A DNA stretch of 64,000 bases. It comes from Moraxella lacunata. GTDB lineage: Bacteria > Pseudomonadota > Gammaproteobacteria > Pseudomonadales > Moraxellaceae. The notes below the pieces were generated by a model. The model worked only from the letters and a program-made list of their open reading frames with translations, made no database searches and had not been told where the DNA came from. Positions 18,736 to 31,600 of this stretch are shown here, piece by piece. The first letter of the stretch is position 1; every line of letters starts with the position of its first letter. The position numbers and the translations under genes were made by a program. The stretch is taken from positions 310,001-374,000 of the forward strand of contig NZ_UGQU01000003.1 of NCBI RefSeq assembly GCF_900453205.1, in the 5' to 3' direction.

Positions 18736-18764
18736 ATTCTACGATAAATTTAATGGGTTGTAAA
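18736..18764 (-). promoter_or_regulatory. Predicted sigma-70 promoter of the RCC1 gene
   Basis: On the minus strand TTTACA (18759-18764) and TAGAAT (18736-18741) are 17 bases apart, 41 bases before the ATG: the same boxes and spacing as the RTX promoter. From about 18780 to 19076 I see no gene or strong signal. Confidence 0.6.
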
Positions 18765-19076
18765 TAGGGATTTTCCAGTTAATAATTGCTTTGATGTAGA
18801 TGTTGGTTTGGGGTTGTATCGTTGATTGGCAATTACCACTCTTGCCAATCAAACCAATTTTATGATAAAAAGTGATGACCATTTCACCATGTTGGCGGGT
18901 TTGTACGTCCCAAAGCTTGATACACTCTACAAAATGAAAAAGTGCTACGGTCTTTGTGGTAAAATTCAATTTTGTTAGCTGATGTCAAATTTAAAAAGCA
19001 ATGAGCTTGCCACACCCCGCCTCACCCATTCTACCCAAGCCATGTTATAATACCACTTTTGCACGCATGATACGCC

Positions 19077-21623
19077 ATGACCGACACCCCCCAAGACCCC
19101 ATTGACACCAGCCTAGTGTTGCCCCCTGACGGGCATTGTTTTCATTGTGGCGAGAAGTTGCCCAGTGAGCCATTTTTTACCGTGATTTTTGATAAGCCAC
19201 GCCCCATGTGCTGTTTGGGTTGTCAGCTTGCCTCAGAGAGCATTGTGGAGCTTGGGCTTTCGCAATACTATCTTGACCGCCGTGAGATAAGTCCGACCGC
19301 ACCGCTACCGCTTGCCAATTTTGACGCTTATAATCATGACGATGTCAAAGCCCAATTCGTCTATCGTGAAGACGGTGGTAGTACGGCAGAACTGTCGGTG
19401 GCGAATTTGCGTTGTACGGCATGTACATGGCTCATTGAGACACGCCTGCGTGGTCTGGACGGGGTGCGAGCGTGTCAGGTCAATCTCACCCAACAGCGTA
19501 TGCGTGTAAACTGGGATGAGAGCCGTTGCAGTATTGGTGATATTTTGGGGGCGGTGCATTCGGTCGGCTATGACGCTCGTCCGTATCGACAGGACACGCA
19601 TGAAGCGATGATGAAACGCCAAAACAAGCAAATGCTTATCCGTCTGGGCGTGGCGGCGGTCGGGGCGATGCAGGCGATGATGTTTTCTATCGGGCTGTAT
19701 TTTGGCGATTATTCGGGCATGGCGGACGAACACCGTCATTTTCTAAGGGCGGTGGCGTTGTTTGTTACCATGCCTGTCATTTTTTATGCAGGCGTGCCGT
19801 TTTTTCGCTCCGCTTATAATGCCATAAAGGCTCGGCAGGTCAATATGGACGTGCCTGTCTCTATCGCCCTTATCGTAACCTTTGGGGCAAGCCTATACGC
19901 CACGCTGACCCAATCAGGCGAGACGTATTTTGACTCGGTATCCATGTTTATTTTCTTTTTGCTCGCCGGTCGCTACATTGAGCAAAACACACGGCTAAAA
20001 GCGTCCAACATGGCAAGCGATTTGGTCGTGATTGAGCCTGTGCTTATCAAACGGCTTGGGCATTCGGACGAACTCATTGCAGAATTTGCCAATGGTTTGT
20101 TGGATAACGAACTCATCAAAGACTGGCAAAATGCTCATGCCAGTCATGACGTGGCGGACGATGATAAAGTGCTTGCCCAAGCCCTAACGGTCGGCGATGT
20201 CATTTGGGTAGAAGCAGGGCAACAAATCGCCTGTGATGGCGTGCTGTTGTCGGAGTCTGCCACGGTGTCGCAGAGTCTTTTGACAGGCGAGAGTGATTTG
20301 ATTGTCAAAAAACAAGGCGATACATTGGCAGGTGGTTCACAAAATGACGCACAGCCTTTTGTCATGCTTGTAACCGCCCAAACGGACGACAGTCAAATGG
20401 CACTCATCGACCGCCTGATGAACCGTGCGATGAGCGAAAAACCACAAATCGCCCAAGATGCCGACCGCATGGCACGGTGGTTTGTCGCTCGAGTGCTCGT
20501 ACTGTCGGTACTGATTTTTGTGATATGGCTGTTTGTGGACAAAACCCAAGCCCTATGGGCAACGGTGGCGGTACTGGTGGCAACCTGTCCGTGTGCGTTG
20601 AGCCTTGCCACGCCCATTGCCTTGACCATGGCGACCAACCGACTGGCAGGTTTGGGCTTTTTGGCGACTCGGGGGCATACCATTCAAAGCCTGTCGGAAG
20701 TCAGCCATGTGGCATTTGACAAAACAGGCACGCTCACGGTCGGGCAAGCCAACCTACTGCATGTGGATTATACCACCCATGACAAAACGCATTGGCTAAA
20801 AGTCGGAGCAAGCCTAGAAGTCGGCTCAAAGCACCCTGTGGCACGGGCCATCCTGACGTCCGCTCACGGCTTGCATTTGCCAAAAGTGCAAAACGCCACG
20901 CACCACACGGCAGGGGGTGTGGAAGGCTGTGTGGACGGGGTGTGGTATCGTATCGGGCACGATGGATTTGTGTTAAATGGCGGTGGCGGTCATCTGATAA
21001 CCGAACGGCTTGACACGTTTGGGGCGAATATGTCGGTGGCATTGTCGGTTAAGGCAGGCGAGAGTTGGGACATGGTGGCACGTTTTTATTTTAATGACGT
21101 GGTACGCACGGACGCTAGACAAACGATAGACAATCTAAAAAAACAAGGCATTACCCCGCTCATGCTAACAGGCGACCCAAGCGACAACGCCTTAACAGTC
21201 GCCCAAACGCTCGGCATAGAACACGCTTATCATGGTCTATCGCCAACCGATAAAGTCAATCATATCAAAGAGCTACAAAAAGACGGACATACCGTGCTGA
21301 TGGTGGGGGACGGTATCAATGACGCCCCTGTACTCGGTGCGTCCAACGTATCGGTGGCGATGGCAGGGGCGAGCGATTTAGCTCAGGTGTCGGCAGATGG
21401 CGTGTTACTTGGGGGTAAATTGTCCGTCATCAATAATGCCATAAACCTATCGGTAAAAACTCGCTACATCATCCGCCAAAATCTGCGGTGGGCATTGGTG
21501 TATAACACGCTTATCCTAGTGCCAGCAGGTTTGGGCCATGTACCGCCTTGGCTTGCCGCCATTGGTATGAGTTTGTCTAGCCTTTTTGTTGTGGCAAATG
21601 CCATGCGGATAAAGCGAAGTTGA
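19077..21623 (+). CDS. ccoI: Heavy-metal P1B-type ATPase, CcoI/FixI-like copper transporter
   Basis: 848 residues. The N-terminus has a Cys-rich region (FHCGEKL, then CCLGC near residue 42) typical of the domain preceding CcoI/FixI ATPases, then a heavy-metal-associated domain with CTAC near residue 115. Membrane helices follow. The ion channel motif CPC is near residue 506, the phosphorylation motif DKTGT near 548, SKHP near 583 and GDGINDAP near 742. CcoI supplies copper for assembly of the cbb3-type cytochrome oxidase; the long N-terminus favours CcoI over plain CopA, but no cco genes are in the window, so CopA-type copper efflux is the alternative. It stands alone and converges on the restriction genes. 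Confidence 0.85.
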   Translation: MTDTPQDPIDTSLVLPPDGHCFHCGEKLPSEPFFTVIFDKPRPMCCLGCQLASESIVELGLSQYYLDRREISPTAPLPLANFDAYNHDDVKAQFVYREDGGSTAELSVANLRCTACTWLIETRLRGLDGVRACQVNLTQQRMRVNWDESRCSIGDILGAVHSVGYDARPYRQDTHEAMMKRQNKQMLIRLGVAAVGAMQAMMFSIGLYFGDYSGMADEHRHFLRAVALFVTMPVIFYAGVPFFRSAYNAIKARQVNMDVPVSIALIVTFGASLYATLTQSGETYFDSVSMFIFFLLAGRYIEQNTRLKASNMASDLVVIEPVLIKRLGHSDELIAEFANGLLDNELIKDWQNAHASHDVADDDKVLAQALTVGDVIWVEAGQQIACDGVLLSESATVSQSLLTGESDLIVKKQGDTLAGGSQNDAQPFVMLVTAQTDDSQMALIDRLMNRAMSEKPQIAQDADRMARWFVARVLVLSVLIFVIWLFVDKTQALWATVAVLVATCPCALSLATPIALTMATNRLAGLGFLATRGHTIQSLSEVSHVAFDKTGTLTVGQANLLHVDYTTHDKTHWLKVGASLEVGSKHPVARAILTSAHGLHLPKVQNATHHTAGGVEGCVDGVWYRIGHDGFVLNGGGGHLITERLDTFGANMSVALSVKAGESWDMVARFYFNDVVRTDARQTIDNLKKQGITPLMLTGDPSDNALTVAQTLGIEHAYHGLSPTDKVNHIKELQKDGHTVLMVGDGINDAPVLGASNVSVAMAGASDLAQVSADGVLLGGKLSVINNAINLSVKTRYIIRQNLRWALVYNTLILVPAGLGHVPPWLAAIGMSLSSLFVVANAMRIKRS

Positions 21624-21665
21624 ACCGAAGTTATAATCATTTAACTTCAAAATGCACCAATGACA

Positions 21666-21690
21666 GTAAGGTGCGTATTACACACCTTAC
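21666..21690. terminator. Palindrome between convergent ccoI and res
   Basis: An imperfect inverted repeat (gtaaggtgcgt / acacaccttac, one mismatch) between two convergent stops. It has the same core as the hairpin at 865-883. It may act as a terminator, but there is no strong T-run. Confidence 0.4.
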
Positions 21691-21708
21691 CATACTGCCT
21701 ACAATACA

Positions 21709-24487
21709 CTACTCTATTTTTTCAGAAACTGCCCCTAATGGGAACAACTCTGTAAATTGACCATACTCTTTTGGGTTTTTCTCATTGTCAGTAAAAAAAG
21801 GCAAACCAATCAAACGATAATGCGGTGTATCTTTTTGCAGAATCTTATCTTTGCCATATTCTGCCGTAATGGCTTCTAAAAAAGCTTCTTTCCATTTATC
21901 GTGTTCTGCTAAATGCTCACCTTTGGGTTCAATGAAAATTTGGTAATGCAAAAAGTCGTTCACTCTATTGGAAGAAGATGTTTGTTTGCTTTTTAGTAAT
22001 AAAATAAAATCGGGCATAAATCCTTCACCATTGGCAAAGTTATTCAATTTAAACACTTCTTCATTACGGATTAAATGAATGTCATATTTAGATTCTAAAT
22101 TACCCAAACGCTCTGCAATAAATTGAATTAACGCTTCTTCTATAGTTGTTCCAGCAAAATTATCCATCACATACCAATCATTTTGCGTGGCAATAGTCGT
22201 TTTTACATCATCTTTTTTAACCCATTTTTGTTTTGGTGTGCCAAAAATTTCCCACAATTTTTTAGGCGTAAATTCTTTTGTACCGATAAATGGCGTATCA
22301 CTTTCATTCAAACGCTTTTCAACCATTTCCAAGATTTTCAGACAGCTTGCAAGTTTATCATCTGGGTGAATCTGTTTATCTTGCTCTAATCCTAAAAATT
22401 CAATTTGCCAATCTTTTAGTAATTTATTTTGTAAGTCGTTGCGATTTTGAATATTGAGTTTGTTTTGCAAGCGGTCAAAATGAAATAAAGATTGGCTATT
22501 TTTCCCTTTGATATGTAATGCTTTATTAAAAATGTGCCGTTCCATTTCACTCATTTTTATGGTTTGAGTAAAATTATTTTGTGTGCCAATTTGTTGTGCT
22601 ATTTCATCCTTTTCATCGGCTGTAAATTGTGTTTCTTGCAACAGCTGATTGCCATGAATTTGAAATAAAAGCGTTTGTGGATTGGTTTTTAAACTCTCTG
22701 CATTATTGGCTTTAGCATTGGGATTTTTTACTTTTTGATTTGCCCAAATCAATAGGTTTTTAAAAGTTTCATCATCTGCAAATTCAGATTTTAGTTTGAA
22801 GGTGGTTAAAACCTTGTCTTTATCGTTTTCGGGAATAAAGCCATCTTTGCGAAGTTCTGCTTTTAATTCTGAAATATAGCGAGATTGCTCATCGTGCGTG
22901 TAATAAAACAATTCTTCCAAAATACGCAAGTCGTGTTGCATGTCGTTGTCAAATTTGCGTTTATTCGGCTGTTTATCTTCAAACGCAAATGGAAAATAAC
23001 GCACGCCACGCCCAATCAACTGCTTTTCCGATACGGTAGCGGCAGCCGTTTTTCCCGATTTTTTATTTGAACCACCGCCGTTTTGCCCTTCGTACAAACG
23101 CACAATATCAAACAAATTCAGAACGTCCCAGCCTTCGGTTAGTCTATCCACCGTAAAAATGGCACGGATTGGATTATTAGCCGCTTCCAAATTGTTTAGC
23201 AGTTTTTCCGTTTCGCTGTCGGTTTTTTCGGTTTTGGTTTTGTTGGTTTCGGAATTGGTAATAATGACATTGTGTTTTTGATAATTTTGTTTTACCCAAT
23301 TTACCAAATGTGCAAACTCAAAGTCATTTTCCTGCATAAATTTTAGGGCTTGTTCGGTGCGGGTTTTGCCTTGTTCGTTGGCGTTATCGCTGTCGTTTAA
23401 GCTCATTGAAAATGTCGTTAAAAACGAAAAATCAACCGCTTGCACATTTTCTACCCAATTTAAAAATGCCAAATAATCCGTTTTTGACTCATCAATCGTC
23501 TTACTTCTAAACAACATTACAGGCTTGAAATTGGCAATGCCATATTTTAACGCAACTTGATGGCGATACCAAGCAAACAATAAAGCGTGCAACACTCGCT
23601 CTTTTTTGCCTAGTGTGCTAGATACCAAATTGATTTCTTTGGTATAACCTTTTTGCAAAAATTCTTTTAAACCAAATTTTGTGATGATTTTATCAGCGTA
23701 TTTTTGTTGCACTTCGGCATTTTCAGGCAGTGTGGCGGTAAATTCTAACAGCACATTTTGGCTAGGATTGCCATTTTTATTGAGTAGTAATTGCAAAACC
23801 ATATGTTCCCAGCCTTTGCGTTCAATCTCGGCATTGCCTGCATTGGCTTTTAATTCCACTTCCAGATCCAATACAGTTTGTTTGTTACCTTTGGTTTGAG
23901 CATTTAAATGGTGTGCTTCATCGCCCAGCATTACAAGGTTCAAATCGTGCAAATCCGATAATGTCGTTTGATTTTCTCGCTCGGTGTGAATGTCGTTGTA
24001 CAGTTTTTGAATACTGGTAAATTTAATTTCAATGCCGTCTGGATATTGGCTAAATGTCTCTACTTTGCGAATCGGAATTACCGTATCGCCTTGCAAAATC
24101 TTTTCGGTAAATAAAAATTTTGCGTGGCTTGGGTCAATAAAATTATTTTCCGTTTTATCCACGATATTATTTTGATTCACAAAAAACAAAAAATGACGAT
24201 AGCCTTTTTCAAAATAATACAAAATCAATGTAGCCATCATCATCGTTTTGCCTGCCCCTGTCGCCATATTAAATAGCAAATGCGTAGGGCGGTTTTTAAT
24301 GTCAGGGAAATCTGTGATTGATTTTAAATTTTCAAAAATCAAAAAATTTTCCAAAGCCGATTTTTGCCAATCAAAAAATGGATATTTCAAATTATTGGTA
24401 ATGAATTTGGGAATGGCAAATTTGTTGGTATCGCCGTCTTCCAAATAAATTTGTTTTCGGTTTTCAATCACTTCAAATAAAGTTTTA

Positions 24488-24498
<11 letters not shown>
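21709..24498 (-). CDS. res: Type III restriction enzyme, Res subunit
   Basis: 929 residues from the ATG at 24498 (MANNKTLFEV). This start is preferred over an in-frame codon at 24540 because GGAG lies just before it and it overlaps the mod stop by 11 bases, the usual translational coupling. SF2 helicase motifs: TGAGKT near residue 80-85, DEAHH near 196, TEGWDVLNLFDIVRL near 455, QLIGRGVRYFPF near 491. The C-terminus has a PD-(D/E)xK nuclease pattern (MPDFILLL then FIEPKGEHL). Res needs Mod for DNA recognition and cuts after ATP-driven communication between two inversely oriented sites. It appears intact. Confidence 0.92.
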
Positions 24499-26733
<2,235 letters not shown>

Positions 26734-26941
26734 GGGTAAAATCCTTGTGATTGCTTGTATGAGGTGATTGCAAAGGTTTTATCTTATTTTATAAAAATGT
26801 CATCAATGGCAGGCACGCCCTAAATTTTTTGTTACGCCTAATATGATAAAACCCCTTACAGCTCAATAACTGTGGCGAATTTTATCAAGTTTTTGTGGGC
26901 ATATCAACGCATTATTAAAACATGGTCTAAATTAAACATAA

Positions 26942-26977
26942 AAACAAGCCCAACCTTGGTGTAGATTGGGCTTGTTT
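26942..26977 (-). terminator. Terminator of the entericidin-like gene
   Basis: A perfect 12-bp stem (aaacaagcccaa 26942-26953 / ttgggcttgttt 26966-26977) 14 bases after the stop codon, with a T-rich run on the minus strand. Upstream to the mod start (26734-26940) I see no gene. Confidence 0.8.
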
Positions 26978-26990
26978 GATGGAGTGTCAA

Positions 26991-27131
26991 TTAGATTTTG
27001 TCTTGAACCTTTTGAGCACCGTCAGTCACGGCTTCACCAGTTCTTGATATGTCTTTACCAAAACCTTTGATGGTGTTGCAACCAGTTAGTACGAACATGC
27101 CAGCTAGGGCAACAACAAGTACCTTTTTCAT
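26991..27131 (-). CDS. Entericidin-like small lipoprotein
   Basis: 46 residues from the ATG at 27131, chosen because AGGAG lies 8 bases upstream; the frame stays open to 27188 without a better start. The signal peptide MKKVLVVALAGMFVLTGC carries the lipobox LTGC with Cys18. The short mature part (NTIKGFGKDISRTGEAV) is the conserved core of the entericidin EcnA/EcnB family. These are tiny envelope lipoproteins, stress-induced in E. coli, where EcnB is a bacteriolytic toxin and EcnA its antidote; in many other bacteria the role is simply unknown. It is monocistronic, with its own terminator. Confidence 0.85.
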   Translation of the reverse strand: MKKVLVVALAGMFVLTGCNTIKGFGKDISRTGEAVTDGAQKVQDKI

Positions 27132-27297
27132 AAGATAACTCCTAGTTAAAAAATGGGTGAGAAAACTCTCAAAACTTATCTTATCCAAATATTCATCATT
27201 TTACTGTAATAAAATGTAATCAAACCTTGCAAAAAGTGGTTTGTTTTTAAATTTTAGATTGTGCAAATCAAAGAACATGCACATTTTAATCAATCAT

Positions 27298-27645
27298 CTA
27301 TAAACAATTCGGCGGTTTGGGTAGTCCTGCCAAACGATTGACATGGCGTGCGACCAATCCTGTGTTAAAGAGCTGTTGGAGTTTGGCGTTGTCAATCTCA
27401 TCATCGGGCAGGGCGATGGATAGATGTTTGATGAGTGGGCGAGTGGCAGGGCTGTGATGATATTTGTCAAAAAATGCCCGCACCTGTGCCAGTATGCGAT
27501 AATGTACGTCTGTAAGCTGTATACCCAAGGTATCGGCAAGCTGTTGGGCGATGGCAGGTGTCCAAAGCGTGTGGTCGGTCAAATGCCCATCAGCGTCCAA
27601 GGTTAGCTCATTAGGCAGGGGAGTTGTGGTGTCGGTCATGGTCAT
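27298..27645 (-). CDS. tusE: TusE/DsrC-family sulfur carrier
   Basis: 115 residues, the usual DsrC/TusE length. The C-terminus GLPKPPNCL carries the conserved penultimate Cys that receives persulfide; an upstream second Cys typical of dissimilatory DsrC is absent, which fits TusE. TusE passes sulfur from the TusBCD complex to MnmA for 2-thiouridine at tRNA position 34. A GPxxA-like segment (ATRPLIKHLS) is also present. The start may be Met1 or Met3. It lies downstream of tusD and tusC, separated from them by a 133-bp mobile element. Confidence 0.87.
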   Translation of the reverse strand: MTMTDTTTPLPNELTLDADGHLTDHTLWTPAIAQQLADTLGIQLTDVHYRILAQVRAFFDKYHHSPATRPLIKHLSIALPDDEIDNAKLQQLFNTGLVARHVNRLAGLPKPPNCL

Positions 27646-27692
27646 GGGGCGGGTTGGGGGCTAGTTGCAGGATTGGTTATATAATTAAAATT

Positions 27693-27825
27693 GGTAGTGG
27701 TCTAAAAAGTATGCTGAACTAGGTTTTCCGTTCGCCCTGAGTCTGCCTGCGGGTAGGAAAACCGTTAGGTTTCCCAAGCTCACCACGAACGGTTTTCTTT
27801 GTAGCATACTTTTTGAACCAGAGCC
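27693..27825. mobile_element. 133-bp MITE-like element, diverged copy D
   Basis: 133 bases bounded by imperfect inverted ends (about ggtagtggtctaaaaagta at the left and the complement of ggctctggttcaaaaagta at the right) and flanked by an 8-bp direct duplication TTAAAATT (27685-27692 and 27826-27833). The core (aggttttccgttcg, ctcaccacgaacgg) is shared with copies A, B and C, but the ends differ, so it is a sister subfamily of the same length. It lies between tusC and tusE. Confidence 0.85.
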
Positions 27826-27839
27826 TTAAAATTATGGGG

Positions 27840-28160
27840 TTAAAATTCAAGCACGCTGTCAAATAACACACGTTTATCATCAAGCACGCACCGCTCATCA
27901 GCTAGGGCGTGCCGAATGTCATCATCAAATCGTGCCATCTGCTCATCAGTAAAGCCGTGCCATGCCTTTTCTATATCATACAAATCAAGCGACTGTATCA
28001 TGCCATAGATACGACTGTCAGGGTCGCCAAGCAGTAGGTGGGTGGGCGTGTCCAGAAATAGCGTGACATCATGGTCAAAGGTCGCCAGCACAAAGGCAAG
28101 GGCGAGTGCTTCATAAGCGATGAGTTCGTTGTCGCTAGCAAGTTTGATTAGGATATTCAT
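27840..28160 (-). CDS. tusC: TusC/DsrF-like sulfur relay subunit
   Basis: 106 residues with a DsrE/F/H-type alpha/beta fold: a beta-helix start ending in EALALAFVLATFDHDVTLFL and an acidic C-terminus. It is shorter than E. coli TusC (about 119). It starts 2 bases after the tusD stop on the same strand, so the pair is co-translated; TusD and TusC normally form a heterohexamer with TusB. The identification rests on fold features and position, and assignment as the TusB-type subunit is possible, though less likely given the helix content and length. Confidence 0.7.
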   Translation of the reverse strand: MNILIKLASDNELIAYEALALAFVLATFDHDVTLFLDTPTHLLLGDPDSRIYGMIQSLDLYDIEKAWHGFTDEQMARFDDDIRHALADERCVLDDKRVLFDSVLEF

Positions 28161-28162
28161 GG

Positions 28163-28546
28163 TTAAAACTGCACCAGTTGGGTGTCATCATCGATGTGTA
28201 GTGCCAGCTCGGAGAGTCCGACCAAGCGAAAAGGGGGTAGGATGTTCTCACCGTCCAAGCCATGACGACTGGCGTTATCGGCGTCGCTAATGCCCCGTGC
28301 CAAAGCGGTGCTGACACAGACGGGCAAATCAAGATGATATCGCTCGGCAAGGGCGACCCACAGGCGACCGACATCAGGCACGTCCGCACTTTGCCACGCT
28401 AGGCGATTGGCGGTGTACGCCCCGTCACCGTAGAAAAATACCGAGACACGCTCGCCACTGTCTAGTAGCGTGGTGGCGGTCGTTAGGGCTTCTTTGCCTT
28501 GGCGGTCGTGGGGGCTTTTGGTGATGAGTAGTAGGGTGTGTGCCAT
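28163..28546 (-). CDS. tusD: TusD/DsrE-like sulfurtransferase subunit
   Basis: 127 residues from the ATG at 28546 (MAHTLLLITKSPHD); the open frame upstream to 28621 has no ribosome binding site and adds atypical sequence. The LDLPVCVSTALARG segment near residues 77-90 holds the conserved Cys that carries persulfide in TusD/DsrE. TusD accepts sulfur from IscS through TusA and delivers it to TusE. It heads the tusD-tusC-(element)-tusE group and is divergent from glnE, 112 bases away. Confidence 0.82.
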   Translation of the reverse strand: MAHTLLLITKSPHDRQGKEALTTATTLLDSGERVSVFFYGDGAYTANRLAWQSADVPDVGRLWVALAERYHLDLPVCVSTALARGISDADNASRHGLDGENILPPFRLVGLSELALHIDDDTQLVQF

Positions 28547-28658
28547 GATAATGATGGGTTGTTTTTTGGATATTATAGCGTAAATTTTTAAATTTGGTGT
28601 AAAATAAGCAAAAATCATCAATCAATAAATCCCAAATCAACAAATCGAGCGAGTTGCC

Positions 28659-31600
28659 ATGTCTGATTTTTGCTCCAGTGATAGCGAGCTTGCCACGCTT
28701 GCCCTTGCCAGTCCTTTTGCCTTTGGCATTTATCAAAAACAGCCGTCACAGGTCGGTGCGTTTTTGGGTCGATTTGGTTTAACTCATTCCCTTGACCGTG
28801 CGGTGTTTGATGGATTAATCAGAGAGTTTGTGGCGATTTGTGCAGGCATAAGCGGTGCAGAAGATGATATAAAAGAGAATGATAAAAAAGAGAATGATGT
28901 AAAAGAGAATGATGTAAAAGATGGCATAAATAAGGATGATAAAAAAGGGAATGATAAAAAAGACGATATGAGATATGCCGATGTGCGATATGATGAGATT
29001 GATGAATCGGCAGTCATGCAAGCGATGCGAGAACTTAGAGCCATGCTGATGGTCAAATGGATATGGCAAGATGCATTGGGAGTCATCAGCTTAGAGAGAC
29101 TCACCACGGAGCTGTCGGACTTTGCCGATGCGTGCGTGTGCTTTGCCAAGGACTATGCATGGCACAAGACGGCAGAGCGGTATGGAGTCCCCATGACCAG
29201 TAGCGTGCAGTTGGCACAGACAGGCATGGGGGGCGTGGGCAAAAAAAGCCCCAAAATCATGCCTGATGAATTTGCTGTCATAGCCATGGGCAAGCTCGGG
29301 GCAAGAGAGCTGAATTTATCAAGCGACATTGACCTGATTTTTGTGCATTTGGGGGCAGGCGATACTGACATCAGCGAGCAGGGCAAAAAGAGCGTGGAGA
29401 ATCAGAAGTTCATGACCACGCTTGGGCGAATGCTCATCCGCCTGCTTAACGACCACAGCGAGCATGGCTTTGTGTTTCGGGTGGACATGCGACTGCGTCC
29501 GTGGGGTGATGGCAGTCCGCTCATCATGAGCTTGTCAGCGTTAGAGAAGTATTTTAATCAGCATGGGCGGACGTGGGAGCGGTTTGCGTGGTTAAAGGCG
29601 AGAGTGGTCAATCCCGTATCCACGCCCTTTGCCGATGAGCTGTCGGCAGTGATGAAAAATTTCGTGTATCGTTATTATATCGATTATACCGCCTTTTCGG
29701 CACTGCGTGAGATGAAAACGCTCATCATGGCACAGCAAGCCCAACGCCAAGACACCGATAATGTCAAACTGGGCGTGGGCGGTATTCGAGACATTGAGTT
29801 CATCGCACAGGCATTCTTGCTCATCTATGGCGGTCATCATTTGGCATTGGGCGAGCGGTCGGCTTGTCTGGATGTGCTGTCCATGTTGGGTGAGCTTGAT
29901 TATTTAGATGATGATGAATGCACCAAGCTTATGGATGCTTATCGCTTTTTACGGCGATTAGAACATGCCATCCAAGCCCGTCATGATGAGCAGACCCAGA
30001 GACTGCCGATGGGCGATGAGCTGGTGGCGATTGCACAGGTATTGGGCTTTGAGAGTGTGGTGGATTTTCAAGCGGTGCTTGCCCGTCATCGGCAAAATGT
30101 CTTTGTCCCCTTTAACCGCATGGTCACCGACCGCCAAAGCCCCACGCAGTCACTGGGCGAGACGGCAGAGATGGAGCAGGTGTTGCAGGGACTGCTCAGT
30201 GCTGATGGCTTGCATTTGTTAGATGAGTTTTGGCAGTCCAAGCTGGTCACCAGTTTAGAGTCTGATGCCAAAGCACGCCTTGATGGGGCGTATCCGATTT
30301 TGCTACATGCACTCTGTCATCATGCCAAGAGTGATGGGGCGGAGCGTGCCGATGATGCGGTGCCACGCCTTATCATGCTGTTAGAGTCCATCTGCCGTCG
30401 CTCGATATATCTGGTGATGATAGCAGAGAACCCGAATGCGACCATGGGGCTTATTCCCATGCTCTCAGCAAGTCCGTGGATAGCACGAGAGCTTGCCTTG
30501 CACCCCATGCTCCTTGATGACTTTTTGCAACAGCGTTATTTGCATTTGCCCAACAAAGCAGAGCTAACCGACATCCTAAGACAACAGCTACTTCGGGTAC
30601 TACCCTTTGATGATGAGCAGTATCTGACCGCCATTCGCACCTTTAAAAAGTCACAGGTGCTGGCTGTGGCGACCGCTGACATCCTAGGCTTACGCCACAT
30701 CATGAAAGTCTCGGACAGCCTAACCTTTATCGCCGAAGTTGTGCTGTCATCGGCACTTAGTAGGGCTTATGATGAGCTGGTCGCCAAACACGGTCATCCC
30801 GTGCGTGCCGATGGCATGCCCACCGATGAGACGGCATGCGGTTTTGCGGTCATTGGCTATGGCAAATTGGGCGGGATTGAGATGTCTTATGCGTCAGATT
30901 TGGACGTGGTGTTTTTGCATGACATTGACGAAAAAGCCGATACCGTGGGCGACAATGTCAAGGTGATTAGTGGCATGAAGTTTGCGTCCCGTCTTGTCCA
31001 AAAGGTCATCACTTATCTGACCACGCAGACCCGTGATGGGCGTGCCTATGAGCTGGACATGCGTCTTCGACCATCGGGCAACGCAGGCGTGATGGTCGTG
31101 TCGGTGCAGGGCTTTGATGACTATCAGCGTGATAAGGCGTGGGCGTGGGAACATCAGGCACTGGTACGGGCTAGGGGCATTGCAGGCGACAAGGCGGTGC
31201 TGGATGCCTTTGATGTCACTCGCCATCAGGTGCTGACCGCTCACCGAGAGTCCGAGCAGGTACGCCAAGACGTGCTGTCCATGCGTCAAAAGATGAAAGA
31301 ACATCTGGGCACCAAATCATCAAATCAGCCCAACAACCACGGACTGGTTCAGCCTTTTCACATCAAGCAGGACTTTGGCGGGTTGATTGACATCGAGTTT
31401 TTGGCTCAGTTTATGGTGCTTGCCCACGCCCATGCTCACCCGAGCCTTGCCATCTGGTCGGACAACGTGCGTATCTTTGAAGAAGTGGCAAAGACAGGAC
31501 TGTGGTCTGATGACTGGTGCGACAGACTCACGCAGGCGTATTTGGCACTGAGAAAAACCACGCACGAGCTGGCACTGTCCGAAAAACAGGTCGTGGTCGA

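Noticed and set aside
18739-18969. Possible 76-residue minus-strand gene upstream of the RCC1 gene
   Set aside because: It has no recognised domain and overlaps the predicted promoter. Its end corresponds to the duplicated promoter cassette in a different frame.
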